Shown: positions 62,567 through 64,000 of the stretch, one piece after another
How the letters are laid out: each line of letters starts with the position of its first letter
Numbering within the stretch: position 1 is the first letter of the stretch
DNA from: Actinobacteria bacterium OV320
GTDB taxonomy: Bacteria; Actinomycetota; Actinomycetes; Streptomycetales; Streptomycetaceae
NCBI GenBank assembly: GCA_001298545.1
Contig: LJCX01000022.1
Coordinates: 1-64,000 of the forward strand
Direction of reading: 5' to 3'
Length of the DNA stretch: 64,000 nucleotides
Translations under genes and position numbers: made by a program
The notes under the pieces: generated by a model
Told to the model about the DNA's origin: nothing
Database searches by the model: none
What the model saw: the letters and a program-made list of their open reading frames with translations, nothing else

Positions 62567-64000
62567 TCAGCCGCCCGTGGCCGGGATCCGCCGCCTGCCC
62601 CTGATCGCGAGGGCCGCCGTCAGCAGGGCCGCCAGCGCGATCAGGGTGGCCGCCCCGAACGCCCGGGTCGCACCGTGGGTGAGGATCTCGGCCGGGCTGC
62701 CCACCGCGTGCCGGGTGGCCGTGCCGTACACCGTGACCAGCACGGACAGACCGAGCGTGCCGCCGAGCCACTGCAGGCTCTGCAGGAGGCCGGAGGCGGC
62801 GCCTGCCTCCTCGGGCCCGACCTTCGCGAGGATGGTGGCGTTCAGTGGCATCAGGGCCAGGCCGACGCCGACGCCCAACAGCAGCAGCGGGCCGAGCAGA
62901 CCCGTCACATAGCCGTCGTCGGGACCGAGCCGCCACAGCCGGCAGCCCGAACCGGCGAGCAGCGTCATACCGGTCAGGATCAGTGGCTTGGCCCCGAGCC
63001 GGGCCAGCAGCCGCGGCACGAACCGAACGGTCGTGAACATCACCGCCGTCATCGGCAGGAACGCGAGACCGGCGCGCAACGGGCTGTAGTGCAGCACCTC
63101 CTGGCTGATGAGGGTGAGGAAGTAGAAGGCGCCGAACATGCCCGCGGGCAGCATCAGGACACCGAGGTAGGCGCCCGCCCGGTCGCGGTCGGCGAAGAGT
63201 CCGAGCGGCATGATCGGCTGTTCGGCGCGGGTCTCGACCAGCGCGAAACCGACGAGCAGGGCGGCCGCGCCGGTGAAGCCGAGCAGCGCCAGGGTGTCGC
63301 TCCACCCCTCCTGCGAGACCCGGATGAACGCGTACACCAGCGAGGTCGTCCCGGCGGTGCCGGTCAGGGCGCCCGCCGCGTCGAACCGGCCCGCGTGGCG
63401 CGGGGTCTCGGTGACGAAGCGGGGCAGGGCGAGGGCGACCGCGATCCCGATGGGCACGTTGATCAGCAGGGCCCAGCGCCAGGACGCCCAGGCGGTGAGC
63501 ATGCCGCCGAGGACCAGCCCGATGGAGGCGCCGATCCCGGCCATGGAGGAGTAGACGCCGAGGGCGTGGTGACGGCGGGGGCCCTCGGGGAAGTTGGTGG
63601 TGATCAGGGCGAGGGTGCTGGGCGCGGTGAGGGCGGCGCCGACTCCCTGGAGGGCGCGGGCGGCGAGCAGCCAGCCACCGTCGCCGGCCAGACCGCCGAG
63701 CAGCGAGGAGCCGGCGAACAGCAGGACGCCGAGGGTGAGCGTGCGTCGGCGGCCGAGGAGGTCGCCGACGCGCCCGCCGAGCAGCAGCAGTCCGCCGAAG
63801 GCGAGGGTGTACGCGTTCAGTACCCAGGACAGTCCGGTGGGGGAGAAGCCGAGGTCACGCCGGATGTCGGGGAGGGCGACATTGACGACCGTGGAGTCGA
63901 CTCCGACCATGAGATAGGCGGTGACGATCACGAGCAGGACGGCGCCGGGCCGGGCGGCCGGTCCGGGTGGCGCGGCGGGAAGGGAAGCGGCGGCCGGGGC
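62567..64000 (-). CDS. DHA2-family MFS transporter (5' end outside window)
   Basis: At least 477 codons, open to the right edge. EmrB/QacA-type exporter with 14 expected helices. Motif DSTVVNVALPDIRRDLGFS (motif D1 of DHA2), GGRVGDLLGRRRTL (motif A) and LALITTNFPEGPRRHHALGVYSSMAGIGASIGLVLGGML (motif C, in part) are clear. The frame has no stop up to position 64000 and residues there (PGAVLLVIVTAYLMVGVD) already form helix 1, so the true start lies beyond the window; GTG 63931 would cut into helix 1. Could serve the NRPS product or be unrelated. Confidence 0.9.
   Translation of the reverse strand, partial: APAAASLPAAPPGPAARPGAVLLVIVTAYLMVGVDSTVVNVALPDIRRDLGFSPTGLSWVLNAYTLAFGGLLLLGGRVGDLLGRRRTLTLGVLLFAGSSLLGGLAGDGGWLLAARALQGVGAALTAPSTLALITTNFPEGPRRHHALGVYSSMAGIGASIGLVLGGMLTAWASWRWALLINVPIGIAVALALPRFVTETPRHAGRFDAAGALTGTAGTTSLVYAFIRVSQEGWSDTLALLGFTGAAALLVGFALVETRAEQPIMPLGLFADRDRAGAYLGVLMLPAGMFGAFYFLTLISQEVLHYSPLRAGLAFLPMTAVMFTTVRFVPRLLARLGAKPLILTGMTLLAGSGCRLWRLGPDDGYVTGLLGPLLLLGVGVGLALMPLNATILAKVGPEEAGAASGLLQSLQWLGGTLGLSVLVTVYGTATRHAVGSPAEILTHGATRAFGAATLIALAALLTAALAIRGRRRIPATGG

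Noticed and set aside
1..64000. Insertion sequences, integrases or CRISPR arrays
   Set aside because: No transposase or integrase motif, no direct-repeat array with spacers, and no cas gene seen in any frame.

Overview
The window is very GC-rich DNA with a strong preference for G or C at third codon positions, many GTG starts, start/stop overlaps inside operons, rare TTA codons and gene orders typical of Streptomyces. I read it as a Streptomyces chromosome segment in which conserved core genes (about 1-34 kb) pass into accessory genes (34-42 kb) and then a nonribosomal peptide (NRPS) cluster (about 42-62 kb).

Layout. 1-4.1 kb (minus strand): pentose phosphate genes tkt-tal-zwf, zwf running off the left edge. 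4.4-8.8 kb: heme O synthase ctaB diverging from tkt, three small or poorly characterised genes, and heme A synthase ctaA. 8.9-11.5 kb: an ABC-2 exporter pair and an aminoglycoside acetyltransferase-like gene. 11.6-18.2 kb: a complete SUF iron-sulfur operon (sufR-sufB-sufD-Rieske-sufC-sufS-sufU-sufT) closed by a 21-bp hairpin. 18.3-31 kb: an AbfB-domain protein, an SMR pump with its TetR regulator, an HxlR-peroxiredoxin fusion, dapD, a MocR regulator diverging from a DJ-1/PfpI gene, a HAD-like gene, a dapA paralog, a holin-like/DUF3618 pair, an ArsR/SRPBCC pair and a secreted nuclease-like protein. 31-34.5 kb: a conserved unknown and a Tat-exported PhoX phosphatase behind a probable PHO box. 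34.5-36.6 kb: three tandem Y RNA genes, two carrying circularly permuted tRNA-like modules, upstream of the Ro60/Rsr gene. 36.6-41.8 kb: an SDR/SnoaL pair with a TetR regulator, a LysR gene, a muconolactone isomerase-like gene, and GntR with an ACC deaminase family gene.

The NRPS cluster. It comprises a free-standing threonine-type adenylation domain and carrier protein, an MFS exporter, a two-module NRPS (C-A-PCP-C-A-PCP, second A serine-type), a terminal module (C-A-PCP-TE, glycine-like code, Cys instead of Ser in the TE), MbtH, a luciferase-like flavin monooxygenase, a type II thioesterase, a second type of threonyl-tRNA synthetase and a LuxR-type regulator containing a TTA codon. A 51-aa secreted-peptide gene and an unknown gene lie at its left edge; an unknown small protein and a DHA2-type exporter (cut by the window end) lie at its right. 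The tRNA synthetase is the most telling gene: extra ThrRS copies protect producers of ThrRS inhibitors such as borrelidin and obafluorin. I infer that this cluster makes a peptide, probably Thr-X-Ser-(Gly-like), that targets ThrRS. I do not recognise it as a known cluster.

Limits: all family calls, adenylation codes and RNA folds were read by eye; no search, alignment or folding program was run.
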